A stretch of DNA of 64,000 nucleotides from Owenweeksia sp965229445 (GTDB taxonomy: Bacteria; Bacteroidota; Bacteroidia; Flavobacteriales; Schleiferiaceae), in contig OZ245876.1 in assembly GCA_965229445.1 (NCBI GenBank), forward strand, positions 1,364,001-1,428,000, read 5' to 3'. Made by a program: the position numbers and the translations under genes. The notes under the pieces are model-generated. The model did no database searches. It was not told where the DNA came from and worked only from the letters and a program-made list of their open reading frames with translations. Positions 1 through 9,082 of the stretch are shown here, piece after piece. Within the stretch, counting starts at the first letter, position 1. Each line of letters begins with the position of its first letter.

Positions 1-508
1 AAACTGCCCTGGGTATGATAAAATTATTGCTGTGAAAACTCCGGTATGGCTGTTGTTGCCTTTCATAAGCAGTTTTGCTCTCGCGTTCTCTACCATAGGT
101 CCAGTGCAACAAAAACTCTGTGGAAGGCGGCGAGATCGGATAGTCTCTTCCCCCACAAATGACAGAAGCTGGTGAATCGTTTATTAAATCCAGATAAGTG
201 GCAATGAAATCGTCCTTCTTGATTAGGGTATCTCCATCTAAAAACAGTAGATGTGTTTTGCTCGACATGCCGGCCAGAAAATTACGGATGGCTGCGCGTC
301 CCATATTTTTAGCTTGCTCACGATAGGTAATGCCCTCCATATCAGCAAATTGCCGGTTGTTTAAGCGGATACTTTCTGCTGAGCCATCATCAGCCAAGAG
401 TATCTCAATATCAGCTGATAAGTTGGAAAGCTGGATTTGCAGACTACTTACCAGGTCAGAGATATCCTCATTGTAAATGGGTATGGCGATACTTAGTGAA
501 GCAGACAT
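1..508 (-). CDS. Family 2 glycosyltransferase, 3' end outside the window
   Basis: Reading the minus strand from the ATG at 508 gives an open frame of about 169 codons running off the left edge. It begins MSASLSIAIPIYNEDISDLV, the usual start of a GT-A family 2 glycosyltransferase, followed by LADDGSAES (nucleotide-sugar binding loop) and LLFLDGDT, where DGD is the metal-binding DxD-type motif. Downstream comes GRERESKTAYERQQQPY and then FHSNNFII. The likely role is transfer of a sugar from a nucleotide sugar to a surface glycan or lipid on the cytoplasmic side of the membrane; acceptor and sugar cannot be told. It is divergent from the lipoprotein gene at 587. The C-terminal part is missing because of the window edge, not because the gene is broken. 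Confidence 0.85.
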   Translation of the reverse strand, partial: MSASLSIAIPIYNEDISDLVSSLQIQLSNLSADIEILLADDGSAESIRLNNRQFADMEGITYREQAKNMGRAAIRNFLAGMSSKTHLLFLDGDTLIKKDDFIATYLDLINDSPASVICGGRDYPISPPSTEFLLHWTYGRERESKTAYERQQQPYRSFHSNNFIIPRAV

Positions 509-586
509 GAAATAAATTAGTCGGTCTGTAGTTTAAATGACGCTGTCATTCGCGGAATCCGTAATTTTGTCAAACAAAGGTCAAAG

Positions 587-1045
587 ATGAAGAAACTGCT
601 CGTATTTACTTCCATTGCTTGTGTATTGCTGCTGGCATCCTGCAAGAAATGCTCCATTGATACCCCATTGGTGGTTCCTGAACAGTCAATAAAGATACAG
701 AACGCCGCTGGTGATAATTTGGTGTTTGGCGATTCCGCTATTTATGATGTGGCTGATATTCAGTTTGTTCATGAGCGGGAAGGGGAGCTTAACTTTACGT
801 CATCGGTTACCAAAGGAACTTTGCACTTAGCCTTTCCGCAAACGCTCAATCAGCCGGAAGAAATCACCCTGGTATTAGATTCGTCCACCCAACATTCCCT
901 GACATACAATACCCTTGTTTTTAGCAATAATGAGTGTATTCGAGAGTATGTTTTGAGCTATGTGAAACTAGATGGCATACAGGTTTGTGGTAGCTGTGGG
1001 GATCCACAATTTAATGCCGACCCCATCATCTATCTGGAGCTATAA
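587..1045 (+). CDS. Small exported lipoprotein of unknown function
   Basis: A 152-residue protein with a lipoprotein signal peptide: MKKLLVFTSIACVLLLASCK, with lipobox LLASC and the lipidated Cys at residue 19. The mature part is short, probably beta-rich, and has a few Cys residues (ECIREY, CGSCGDP) that could pair in the periplasm or on the surface. I recognise no family. It stands alone between the divergent glycosyltransferase and the convergent ftsE, whose stop codon abuts its own (1045/1046). The function is unknown. Confidence 0.7.
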   Translation: MKKLLVFTSIACVLLLASCKKCSIDTPLVVPEQSIKIQNAAGDNLVFGDSAIYDVADIQFVHEREGELNFTSSVTKGTLHLAFPQTLNQPEEITLVLDSSTQHSLTYNTLVFSNNECIREYVLSYVKLDGIQVCGSCGDPQFNADPIIYLEL

Positions 1046-1732
1046 CTATAAGGAGTTCTGCACGGCCATAAAGACCTTGGAATCTTCACACTTAAGGGTC
1101 TTATTTGGAAACTTAAGGATCAGTGAATAATCGTGGGTAGCCATTAAGATTGCCCGACCATTCTCACTAATTTGCTTCAACAGAATCATGATCTCTTCCG
1201 ATGTACCCGGATCCAGGTTACCAGTAGGCTCATCAGCCAGAATTAAATCAGGATCGTTGAGCAGGGCACGGGCTATGGCAATGCGTTGTTGTTCACCACC
1301 CGAAAGTTCGTAAGGCATCTTAAAACCTTTGGTTCCCATGCCTACTTTGCGCAGTACCTCCTTGATTTTCCTTTCTATTTTCACTTTATCCTTCCAGCCT
1401 GTTGCTTTCAGTACGAAGAGTAAATTATCGTTGACGCTGCGATCAGTGAGCAATTGAAAATCTTGAAAAACGATTCCCATTTTCCTTCTAAGAAAAGGAA
1501 TGTCATGATCCTTAAGATTTCTGAGTTTGTAGCCACAGACCTCTCCATTGCCTGCCTTTAATGGTAAATCACCATACAGTGTTTTTAGAAGGCTCGATTT
1601 ACCGCTACCGGTAGAACCAATGAGGTAAATAAATTCATTATGACTCACTTCCAGGTCTACATTGGCCAAAACCAGATGCTCTTTTTGAAAAATGGAAGCA
1701 TGCTCAAGTTTTACGATAGGTTTTTCGCTCAT
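1046..1732 (-). CDS. ftsE: Cell division ABC-type ATPase FtsE
   Basis: A 228-residue ATP-binding cassette protein with the FtsE layout: Walker A GSTGSGKSS near residue 40, Q-loop FQDFQLL, signature LSGGEQQR, Walker B LILADEPT followed by GNLD, and the switch His in MATHDYSLI. FtsE pairs with the membrane protein FtsX and couples ATP hydrolysis to septal peptidoglycan hydrolysis. No ftsX is adjacent, which is common in Bacteroidota where ftsE and ftsX are often apart. Length is normal for FtsE. LolD-like ABC ATPases are the main alternative, but the short length and GNLDPGTSEEIM segment favour FtsE. A -7-like box on the minus strand lies near 1800. Confidence 0.85.
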   Translation of the reverse strand: MSEKPIVKLEHASIFQKEHLVLANVDLEVSHNEFIYLIGSTGSGKSSLLKTLYGDLPLKAGNGEVCGYKLRNLKDHDIPFLRRKMGIVFQDFQLLTDRSVNDNLLFVLKATGWKDKVKIERKIKEVLRKVGMGTKGFKMPYELSGGEQQRIAIARALLNDPDLILADEPTGNLDPGTSEEIMILLKQISENGRAILMATHDYSLILKFPNKTLKCEDSKVFMAVQNSL

Positions 1733-1957
1733 GCGGCACTTTCTTGTGGGGTCAAAACTAAGGCAATTTCACTCAGGCTGAATATTCAGCTTTAGCGCGG
1801 GTAAAGATAAAACGTGAAAATCTTAATTGATTGCAGTTATGGCTTATCATTTCAGCCAATAATAACTAACATCTTTCGTTAACAAATAACTCACATAAAC
1901 TTAGAGCACGCCTGAGTATAACTCTACTTTTAGACTTCACAACCTGAAATTTCAATC

Positions 1958-4900
1958 ATGATGCATCGGCAATATAATGCCTTGTGGATCAGTGTATTAC
2001 TCATGGTCTTCTCGGCCAGTTTGATGTCCCAACCTTCCGTTTTGAAGGGTAGAGGAGATCATGATTATTTAGAGGCACTGGAACTATATCAAAAAGGTCA
2101 GTACGGCAATTCCCAAAGACTTTTTGATGAGGTGGTTAAAAGACAGCATCAGTTTGATCGCGAAACCAGAGCAAACGCGTCTTACTACGCTGCGTTATGT
2201 GCCATGAATCTTTACAACAATGACGCTCGTTCACGGGTTGACGAATTTTCAGAGGAATTCCCATTAAACCCGCTGGTGAACCGACTGTACCTGGAGTATG
2301 CTCTAAATCGCTTTAGTGTAAAACGTTATCGCGATGCGGCAGATAGTTTTAGCGAAGTTGACCCTTATCGGCTGCCAAAATCGAAACGTGCAGAATATCA
2401 GTTCAAGAAATCCTACTCGCTACTAAGTCTTGAGAAACCTGCGGAAGCAAAGCCTGGGTTTTATGAATTAATTGGTAAAGACTCTCCCTATCAAGTGTCA
2501 TCGCGCTATTATTATGCCCATATTCTCTACACCGAAAAGAACTATACCGAAGCTCTGAAGTATTTCGAACCTCTGCAAGAGGACGAAAGCTTTGGTCCCT
2601 TGGTACCTTATTACCTGGCACATATTTACTATGACCTAAATGATTATGAGAAACTCCTGGAAGTGGGAGAGGTGCTGGTAGAAAATGCTACACCCAGTAG
2701 AGCGCCAGAGATAGCCAAGCTGGTGGGAGATGCCTTTTTCAATCGTGGAGAATACACCAATGCCATGAAGTATTTGGAGTTGTACCGAGAAAAAGGGGGT
2801 AAGATGAGTCAGAGAGACCATTTTGAATTAGGATACTGCTATTATAAAGCTGATTCCTATGAGCAAGCCATTAATTCCTTTAACAAGATTGTGGCGGGTA
2901 GTGGCAAACCGGATTTACAACAAAATGCCTGGTACCACTTGGCGGACAGCTATTTAAAGTTAGGCGATAAGCAAAAGGCGATGACCGCCTTTAAAGCGGC
3001 CTCAGAAATCACGGCTTCACCCACTATTAGAGAGGATGCCTTCTTCAATTATGCCAAACTGGCGTATGAGTTTTCAGATCCTTTTCAAGATGCCATCAGC
3101 ACCCTAAACCAATACCTTAAAACTTATCCGAAATCTACAAAGCGCGCCGAGGTAAATAAGTATCTGGCTAACCTCTACATCACTACCAAAGACTATGAAA
3201 GAGCCTTGGAAGCTATTAAAGAAACGGGAATTAAAGATCCTTCCATGCAGGAGGCCTATCAGAAAATTGCCTTCTTCCGTGCTTGTGAACTCTATAATGT
3301 GGGTAGACTGAGTGCCGCCCTTAAGAAGTATGATGAATCTCTTCGATATGATATCAACCAAAGCATTGCAGCCCTCGCTCACTACTGGAAAGGAGAGTCA
3401 TATTATCGCTTAAAGGAATATGATGAAGCCCTAAAATCTTACGAAAGATTTCGAAAAGTGAACGGTTCGTTTAATTTGTCTGAGCACAACCTAAGTTTCT
3501 ATCAGACGGGCTACTGCTATTATAAACTGTTTGATTTCCAGAAGGCTGCAGAGGATTTCCGAAGATTTTTGAGAGATGCTGAAAACAGCGATCTTAAAGC
3601 CGATGCATACCTGAGACTGGGGGATTCTTACCTGCTCACCGGGGGGTACATTGCTGCGGCAGAGTTTTACCAAAAAGCCATTGGCATCCAAACGGCGGAT
3701 GGTGACTATGCCACGTACAAAAGAGCTCAATGCCTGGGGTTGGCCGGTAAGAATCAGGAAAAAATTAACGAGCTGGAGAAATTAATTTCCCGGTACCCTC
3801 AATCTGAATATGTGGAACAATCGCGATATGACATCGGCATTAGTCATTTGCAGCTGGAGAATTATAGCAAAGCCATCGCCTCCCTGGAAGAGTTCAAGAA
3901 GAAACATTCTTCCTCGCCTCTCTACGCCAAGGCAGAAGTGCAGATTGGTTTGGCCTATAGCAACACTGACCGAAACCAGCAGGCCTTATCTACCTATCAA
4001 AGGGTGGTGGCAGATCATCCTGGATCTAATGAATCCATGGAAGCCATTGGCCTGGCCAGGTTAATATATGCCCGGGAAAATAGAATTGATGATTATCTGG
4101 ATTGGGTGGATGGCTTAGACTTTGTGAATTTTTCAAAATCAAGCTTGGACTCAACTGCGTTTAGTGCTGCTTTTGACCAGTATTCATCGGGAAATTGTAG
4201 TTCAGCCATCGACGCTTTGGAAGCCTATTTATCGCGATTCAAGAAAGCTATTTTTGGATTGAGAGCACAGTATTATCTGGCAGACTGTGCCAGGCGTTCC
4301 GGTCGTGATGAACTGGCAGCTTCAGCCTATTCGGAAATACTCAAGTATAAACTCAATGACTATACCGTAGAGGCTCATGCCTACCTGGCGGAGATTGCCT
4401 TTAAGGAAGAGCGGTATGTTGACGCGCGAGAATTGTTTGAGGCCTATCTGAGTATTGCACAAAACCGTCAGCAAGAAATTGATAGCAGAATGGGACTTAT
4501 GCAATGTCAATACCACCTAGGTGATTATGATAAGGCCTCGCAAAATGCGATCATTTTACTGGGGCTGAAGGACTTGCCTGAGGAGGATGAGGTGGTAGCC
4601 AGGAGAGTAATAGCTCTGTCAAGCTATGATAAGGAGGAGTGGGGTAAAGCTTTAGATCAGATTGAAGTACTGCTCCATAAAACGGAGGGAGACAAAAAGG
4701 CGGAAGCCTACTATTACCAGGCGGCGATCCTCTATGAGCAAGGCAAGTATGATCCTTCTAATGAAGTGGTATTTCAGCTAATTGAGGAGTTACCGGGATA
4801 TAAGGAATGGAAGATGAAGGGCCTGATTCTTTCAGCTAGAAATTATTGGAAGCAGGATGATATTTTTCAGGCCAATTACACACTTGATTTTGTTATACAG

Positions 4901-5095
4901 AGTGCTTATGATCAAGCCAGTATTGATGCCGCCGAAGATTTGAAAGCCAGAATTGCAGCATATGAGAAGGAGCAGGAAGAAATTCGTCAGAGAATGTTGA
5001 TGAATGAGACGGACTCTCTGCAGTTGCAGGGTGGTGATGGTATGATCATTATTGACCAGAAAGAACCCGTAGATACAACTACTCAAAGAAAATAA
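1958..5095 (+). CDS. Large periplasmic tetratricopeptide-repeat protein
   Basis: A 1045-residue protein with an N-terminal signal sequence (hydrophobic stretch around residues 9-24, MSQ cleavage region) followed almost entirely by TPR-type helical repeats. Recurrent pairs such as YYLAHIYYDLNDYEKL, LGYCYYKADSYEQAINSF and YRLKEYDEALKSYERF show the W/Y-G-A-F/Y pattern. TPR arrays bind proteins; here it is presumably a periplasmic scaffold. The C-terminus is acidic and polar. The stop codon is directly followed by the GTG start of the outer-membrane barrel gene at 5096, so the two are co-transcribed and probably work together at the outer membrane. I know of no assigned function. Confidence 0.85.
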   Translation: MMHRQYNALWISVLLMVFSASLMSQPSVLKGRGDHDYLEALELYQKGQYGNSQRLFDEVVKRQHQFDRETRANASYYAALCAMNLYNNDARSRVDEFSEEFPLNPLVNRLYLEYALNRFSVKRYRDAADSFSEVDPYRLPKSKRAEYQFKKSYSLLSLEKPAEAKPGFYELIGKDSPYQVSSRYYYAHILYTEKNYTEALKYFEPLQEDESFGPLVPYYLAHIYYDLNDYEKLLEVGEVLVENATPSRAPEIAKLVGDAFFNRGEYTNAMKYLELYREKGGKMSQRDHFELGYCYYKADSYEQAINSFNKIVAGSGKPDLQQNAWYHLADSYLKLGDKQKAMTAFKAASEITASPTIREDAFFNYAKLAYEFSDPFQDAISTLNQYLKTYPKSTKRAEVNKYLANLYITTKDYERALEAIKETGIKDPSMQEAYQKIAFFRACELYNVGRLSAALKKYDESLRYDINQSIAALAHYWKGESYYRLKEYDEALKSYERFRKVNGSFNLSEHNLSFYQTGYCYYKLFDFQKAAEDFRRFLRDAENSDLKADAYLRLGDSYLLTGGYIAAAEFYQKAIGIQTADGDYATYKRAQCLGLAGKNQEKINELEKLISRYPQSEYVEQSRYDIGISHLQLENYSKAIASLEEFKKKHSSSPLYAKAEVQIGLAYSNTDRNQQALSTYQRVVADHPGSNESMEAIGLARLIYARENRIDDYLDWVDGLDFVNFSKSSLDSTAFSAAFDQYSSGNCSSAIDALEAYLSRFKKAIFGLRAQYYLADCARRSGRDELAASAYSEILKYKLNDYTVEAHAYLAEIAFKEERYVDARELFEAYLSIAQNRQQEIDSRMGLMQCQYHLGDYDKASQNAIILLGLKDLPEEDEVVARRVIALSSYDKEEWGKALDQIEVLLHKTEGDKKAEAYYYQAAILYEQGKYDPSNEVVFQLIEELPGYKEWKMKGLILSARNYWKQDDIFQANYTLDFVIQSAYDQASIDAAEDLKARIAAYEKEQEEIRQRMLMNETDSLQLQGGDGMIIIDQKEPVDTTTQRK

Positions 5096-6880
5096 GTGGT
5101 GAAAACATTTAATCAAATATTTGTGGTGTGCTTCATATTTCTTGGAATGGGATATGGGTATGCCCAACCGGGAGGTAATCTGGGTCAGATAGAACTGAAG
5201 GTTACCGAAAAGTTTCGGGCGGAAGTAGGGGAGTCTAAGAAGATAAGCAGCAAACCTGATTTTAAAGACACCACCACGTCAAAACTGAAACTAAACTATC
5301 GGATAAGTAGCAAGCCTGTAGAGGTTAAGTTCAGTCCCGACCCTATTAGTCCGGCGCGAATTGCCAAGGTGCCGGTAGAAGATTTAAATCAGGGAATGCT
5401 GAGAATGGGCTATGGCCTCTACTTAACCCCATTGGCTGAGGGATATTGGAATAGCGATCGCTCCTCGCAGAAGAGTTATGGTTTTTGGGGTCGGCATTTC
5501 TCTACGGTTCAAGGTGCCAAAACCATTTTTACCAATAATGGGATGAGTGAGAATGAGCTTGGAGCCTATTTTAATCGATTTTATCAGGATTTCACATGGG
5601 CCACCAAACTCAGCGGGAATTGGAACAAGTACAGTTATTATGGCATTGATGAAATGCCAAATCTGGAGAATAAGATTGTTCAGGATTTTATTGCAGAACC
5701 TGGTAAACCACCCGTAAACCGCTTTAGCCAGTATGAAATTGTAACCGGCATCAGCGAAAAGAACGCCAAGGATCTGGGGATGCTTAAAGATGCCCGCCTT
5801 GAATATTATTATTTGGGTGATGCCTATGGCGCAGATGAAAATCGCTTTCAGTTTTTTACGGATTGGGATTTACCCACCGGTGAGAAGCCCTTAAATTTAG
5901 AGTTGAATCTATCTGCCCTGGGTTTAGGATTTGACAGCACAGCACTGGGAGAAGAATCTACCTTTCTTAAAAGTCAGTTTGATTCGGTTTATTCCTTGAA
6001 ACAAAGTAATTTTACAGTACAGGTTAAGCCGTCTATTGATCTGGTTTTAAGTAATTTATTCTTCCGGTTTGGTGTCAACCTATATGCCAATAATTACGAT
6101 GCGGATCTTACGGGTGGCAAGTTCAATATGTTTTTCTTTCCGGAGGTAGAGGTATATTTTCCGTTTGTCGAAGATGTATTATCTATTTATGGCGGAATAA
6201 ATGGTCAGGTTACTCAGAACAGCTATCGCAATCTCACCGAAGACAATCCCTATATCAGTCCGGCATTTATCTCTAAACCCTCCAGAAATACGGATATTTA
6301 TGTTGGTTTAGAAGGATTGCTAAGCGCTACTACCTCCTTCAATTTAAAAGGTGGGATACTTCTACAAAAGGATTTGAGTATTTATTATCGCGATCCGGCT
6401 TATAGAGCCTCATATTTTGTTGACAGTTTAAGGAGCTTTCCGGCCCTGGACCTGCTTTACGACAATTCTGAAACCTTTTATGTGAGGGGAGAAATGTCGG
6501 TTAATATGGACAATAACCTGCAGGCAGGCCTGTTTGGTGAATTGAGATCTTATGATTTGTCAAATTTTAAGGCGGCTTGGCATCTTCCCAGTTTCCTGGC
6601 AGGTTTAAACTTTCAATACACCTATCGCGAGAAGCTCAAATTGAGGACAGACTGGAACTATGTAGGTCAGAGAACTGCTTTTGATCAGGATTTAATGCCA
6701 TCAATATCTGCAAAACTACCTGGTTATCTTGATGTTGGCCTAAATTTTGAGTATCTTTATAACAGTCGTTTGTCTGGTTTTGTAAATGTTTCAAACCTGT
6801 TGAACCAACAGTATGATCTTTATTTAGGCTATAAAGCTCAGCGCATAAACTTCCTCATGGGTTTTGCCTACCGGTTTTAA
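5096..6880 (+). CDS. TonB-dependent-receptor-like outer membrane beta-barrel protein
   Basis: A 594-residue exported protein starting with GTG immediately after the TPR gene stop. Signal peptide about residues 1-23 (FIFLGMGYGYAQ). The rest alternates amphipathic strands and turns, and the C-terminal strands (GFVNVSNLLNQQYDLYLGY ... FLMGFAYRF) look like the last strands of a TonB-dependent receptor barrel, ending in Phe as outer-membrane barrels do. There is no obvious plug domain or TonB box, so it is probably a stand-alone barrel. With the coupled TPR protein it may form an envelope complex. Substrate unknown. Confidence 0.75.
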   Translation: MVKTFNQIFVVCFIFLGMGYGYAQPGGNLGQIELKVTEKFRAEVGESKKISSKPDFKDTTTSKLKLNYRISSKPVEVKFSPDPISPARIAKVPVEDLNQGMLRMGYGLYLTPLAEGYWNSDRSSQKSYGFWGRHFSTVQGAKTIFTNNGMSENELGAYFNRFYQDFTWATKLSGNWNKYSYYGIDEMPNLENKIVQDFIAEPGKPPVNRFSQYEIVTGISEKNAKDLGMLKDARLEYYYLGDAYGADENRFQFFTDWDLPTGEKPLNLELNLSALGLGFDSTALGEESTFLKSQFDSVYSLKQSNFTVQVKPSIDLVLSNLFFRFGVNLYANNYDADLTGGKFNMFFFPEVEVYFPFVEDVLSIYGGINGQVTQNSYRNLTEDNPYISPAFISKPSRNTDIYVGLEGLLSATTSFNLKGGILLQKDLSIYYRDPAYRASYFVDSLRSFPALDLLYDNSETFYVRGEMSVNMDNNLQAGLFGELRSYDLSNFKAAWHLPSFLAGLNFQYTYREKLKLRTDWNYVGQRTAFDQDLMPSISAKLPGYLDVGLNFEYLYNSRLSGFVNVSNLLNQQYDLYLGYKAQRINFLMGFAYRF

Positions 6881-7030
6881 AGCGAAGCTTCTCAATTCTC
6901 ACTTAAAAAAATAGCCGTTAATCTGGTTTATATATCGGATTTGTGACCATATGTGGCCAAGTGTTAAGAAAATGTGGAAAACCCCTATGATTACTGGGGT
7001 TTTGCAAGATTTATTGCCATGAGAATTGAG

Positions 7031-7038
7031 TAAATTTG
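7031..7038 (+). promoter_or_regulatory. -7 promoter element of gyrB
   Basis: TAAATTTG matches the Bacteroidota -7 consensus TAnnTTTG exactly and lies 33 bases before the gyrB ATG. No well-spaced -33 TTTG is visible, so only the -7 element is called. A DnaA-box-like TGTGGAAAA sits at 6973-6981 in the same intergenic region. Confidence 0.5.
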
Positions 7039-7070
7039 TGATTATTCAAAATTGACCTAACTCAAAGAAT

Positions 7071-9014
7071 ATGAGTGATTTACCAAAAGAGTATGGCGCC
7101 TCGAATATCCAGGTGCTAGAAGGATTGGAGGCGGTGCGCAAGCGTCCTTCCATGTATATTGGAGATGTAGGGCTAAAAGGCTTACATCACTTGGTTTATG
7201 AAGTTGTAGATAACTCTATAGATGAGGCCCTGGCTGGGCATTGTGATACCATCCACGTAACCATTAATGAGGATAACTCTATTACCGTACTTGATAATGG
7301 TAGAGGTATACCCGTAGATATGCATGAAAAAGAAGGTCGCTCTGCCCTGGAGGTGGTGATGACGGTCTTGCATGCAGGTGGAAAGTTTGACAAAGATTCT
7401 TATAAGGTCTCCGGGGGCCTGCATGGTGTGGGGGTGAGTTGTGTGAATGCCTTGTCTTCCGATCTAAAGGCTGAGGTATTTAAAAATGGCAAGCACTATA
7501 TTCAAGAATACAAAATTGGGGTACCTCAGGGGCCGGTAGCCGAGGTCGGTACCACCGATACCCGAGGTACTCAGGTGAGCTTTAAGCCAGACGAAAGTAT
7601 CTTCCTGGAAACAGTTTATCATTACGATATTCTAGAAGCACGTATGCGTGAACTGGCTTTTCTAAACAAAGGGATTTCCATTACGCTTACCGACAAACGT
7701 GAGTTGGATGAAGAAGGCGAAGTGAAGTCAAATACCTTCTTAAGCGAGGGTGGCTTGGCTGAGTTCGTGGAATACATTGATGAAACTCGTGAGAAAATCA
7801 TTCCTGAAGTGATCCATATGGATGGTGAAAAGAATGATATTCCAGTGGAGGTTGCCATGCAGTATAACTCTTCATTTGCGGAAAATTTACATTCCTATGT
7901 TAACAATATCAATACCCATGAAGGGGGAACGCACCTGGCTGGATTTAGAAGGGCGCTTACCAGAACCCTGAAAAAATACGCCGATGAAAGCGGTATTCTG
8001 ACTAAGGAAAAAGTGGAGGTAAGTGGTGATGATTTTCGCGAAGGTCTTACCGCCGTGATTTCCGTAAAGGTGATGGAGCCGCAATTTGAAGGGCAAACCA
8101 AAACCAAGCTTGGCAATAGCGAAGTAAGTGGAGCCGTGGATCAATTGGTGGGTGAAATGCTTACCAATTATCTCGAGGAGAATCCCAATCAGGCCAAATT
8201 GATAGTGCAGAAAGTTGTACTCGCCGCCAAAGCCCGGATTGCCGCGCGTAAGGCCAGGGAAATGGTTCAGCGTAAGACGGTTATGGGTGGTACCGGTTTG
8301 CCGGGAAAACTTTCCGATTGTTCCGAAACTGATCCGGCAGTATGTGAAATCTTCCTGGTGGAGGGTGATTCTGCGGGTGGAACGGCCAAGCAGGGGCGCG
8401 ACCGGAATTTCCAGGCCATTCTTCCATTACGTGGAAAGATCTTGAACGTAGAAAAGGCTATGAGCCATAAGGTATTTGAGAACGAAGAAATCAAAAACAT
8501 CTTTACCGCCCTGGGAGTTAGTGTGGGTACTGAGGAAGATTCTAAAGCTCTCAATGTAGAAAAGCTCAGATATCACAAAATTGTGATTATGTGTGACGCC
8601 GATGTTGATGGTAGCCACATCGCCACCTTAATATTGACTTTCTTTTTCCGTTATATGAAGGAACTTATCGAAAACGGACATATTTATATCGCCTCTCCGC
8701 CCTTGTATCAAGTCAAGAAGGGATCAAAATCTCAATATGCCTGGGATGATGATATGCGAGATCGCTTGATAATGGAAATGGGGGGTGAGAATAAATCTGG
8801 CGTTGGGGTACAACGTTACAAAGGTTTGGGTGAGATGAATGCCGACCAACTATGGGAAACTACCATGGATCCTGAGTTTCGTATGATGCGCAAAGTGACT
8901 ATTGACAGTGCTGCGGAAGCGGATAGAGTATTTGCCATGTTAATGGGCGATGACGTGCCACCGCGACGAGAATTTATTGAGAAGAACGCAAAATACGCCA
9001 ATATAGACGCATAG
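7071..9014 (+). CDS. gyrB: DNA gyrase subunit B
   Basis: A 647-residue complete GyrB. The N-terminal GHKL ATPase has RKRPSMYIGD (residues 23-32), EVVDNSIDEA with the catalytic Glu and Mg-binding Asn near 44-49, DNGRGIPVD (75-83) and the ATP lid GGLHGVGVSCVNALS. The TOPRIM domain has EGDSAGG near residue 430 and DADVDGSH further on; the C-terminal segment QRYKGLGEMN is the usual GyrB tail. With GyrA it introduces negative supercoils using ATP. It lacks the long insertion of proteobacterial GyrB, as expected in Bacteroidota. It has its own promoter and terminator and so is probably monocistronic. ParE is the alternative, but the full motif set fits GyrB better. Confidence 0.96.
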   Translation: MSDLPKEYGASNIQVLEGLEAVRKRPSMYIGDVGLKGLHHLVYEVVDNSIDEALAGHCDTIHVTINEDNSITVLDNGRGIPVDMHEKEGRSALEVVMTVLHAGGKFDKDSYKVSGGLHGVGVSCVNALSSDLKAEVFKNGKHYIQEYKIGVPQGPVAEVGTTDTRGTQVSFKPDESIFLETVYHYDILEARMRELAFLNKGISITLTDKRELDEEGEVKSNTFLSEGGLAEFVEYIDETREKIIPEVIHMDGEKNDIPVEVAMQYNSSFAENLHSYVNNINTHEGGTHLAGFRRALTRTLKKYADESGILTKEKVEVSGDDFREGLTAVISVKVMEPQFEGQTKTKLGNSEVSGAVDQLVGEMLTNYLEENPNQAKLIVQKVVLAAKARIAARKAREMVQRKTVMGGTGLPGKLSDCSETDPAVCEIFLVEGDSAGGTAKQGRDRNFQAILPLRGKILNVEKAMSHKVFENEEIKNIFTALGVSVGTEEDSKALNVEKLRYHKIVIMCDADVDGSHIATLILTFFFRYMKELIENGHIYIASPPLYQVKKGSKSQYAWDDDMRDRLIMEMGGENKSGVGVQRYKGLGEMNADQLWETTMDPEFRMMRKVTIDSAAEADRVFAMLMGDDVPPRREFIEKNAKYANIDA

Positions 9015-9050
9015 ATCTTAACTCTACTCAGACAGAGCAATTAAGAAAGA

Positions 9051-9082
9051 CCCCGGCAGATTCAGCATTTGTCGGGGTTTTT
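9051..9082 (+). terminator. Intrinsic terminator after gyrB
   Basis: Ten-base arms CCCCGGCAGA (9051-9060) and TTTGTCGGGG (9068-9077) pair with two G-U wobbles around a short loop and are followed by five T. It ends within the 3' edge of the convergent gene at 9081. Confidence 0.8.

Noticed and set aside
6953..6981. DnaA-box-like TGTGGAAAA upstream of gyrB, as part of an origin
   Set aside because: One imperfect box without a cluster or an AT-rich unwinding region; the dnaA upstream region also lacks a box cluster.
7182..9040. Antisense and shifted ORFs across gyrB
   Set aside because: They overlap a strongly conserved gene, lack start contexts and encode low-complexity products typical of antisense frames.
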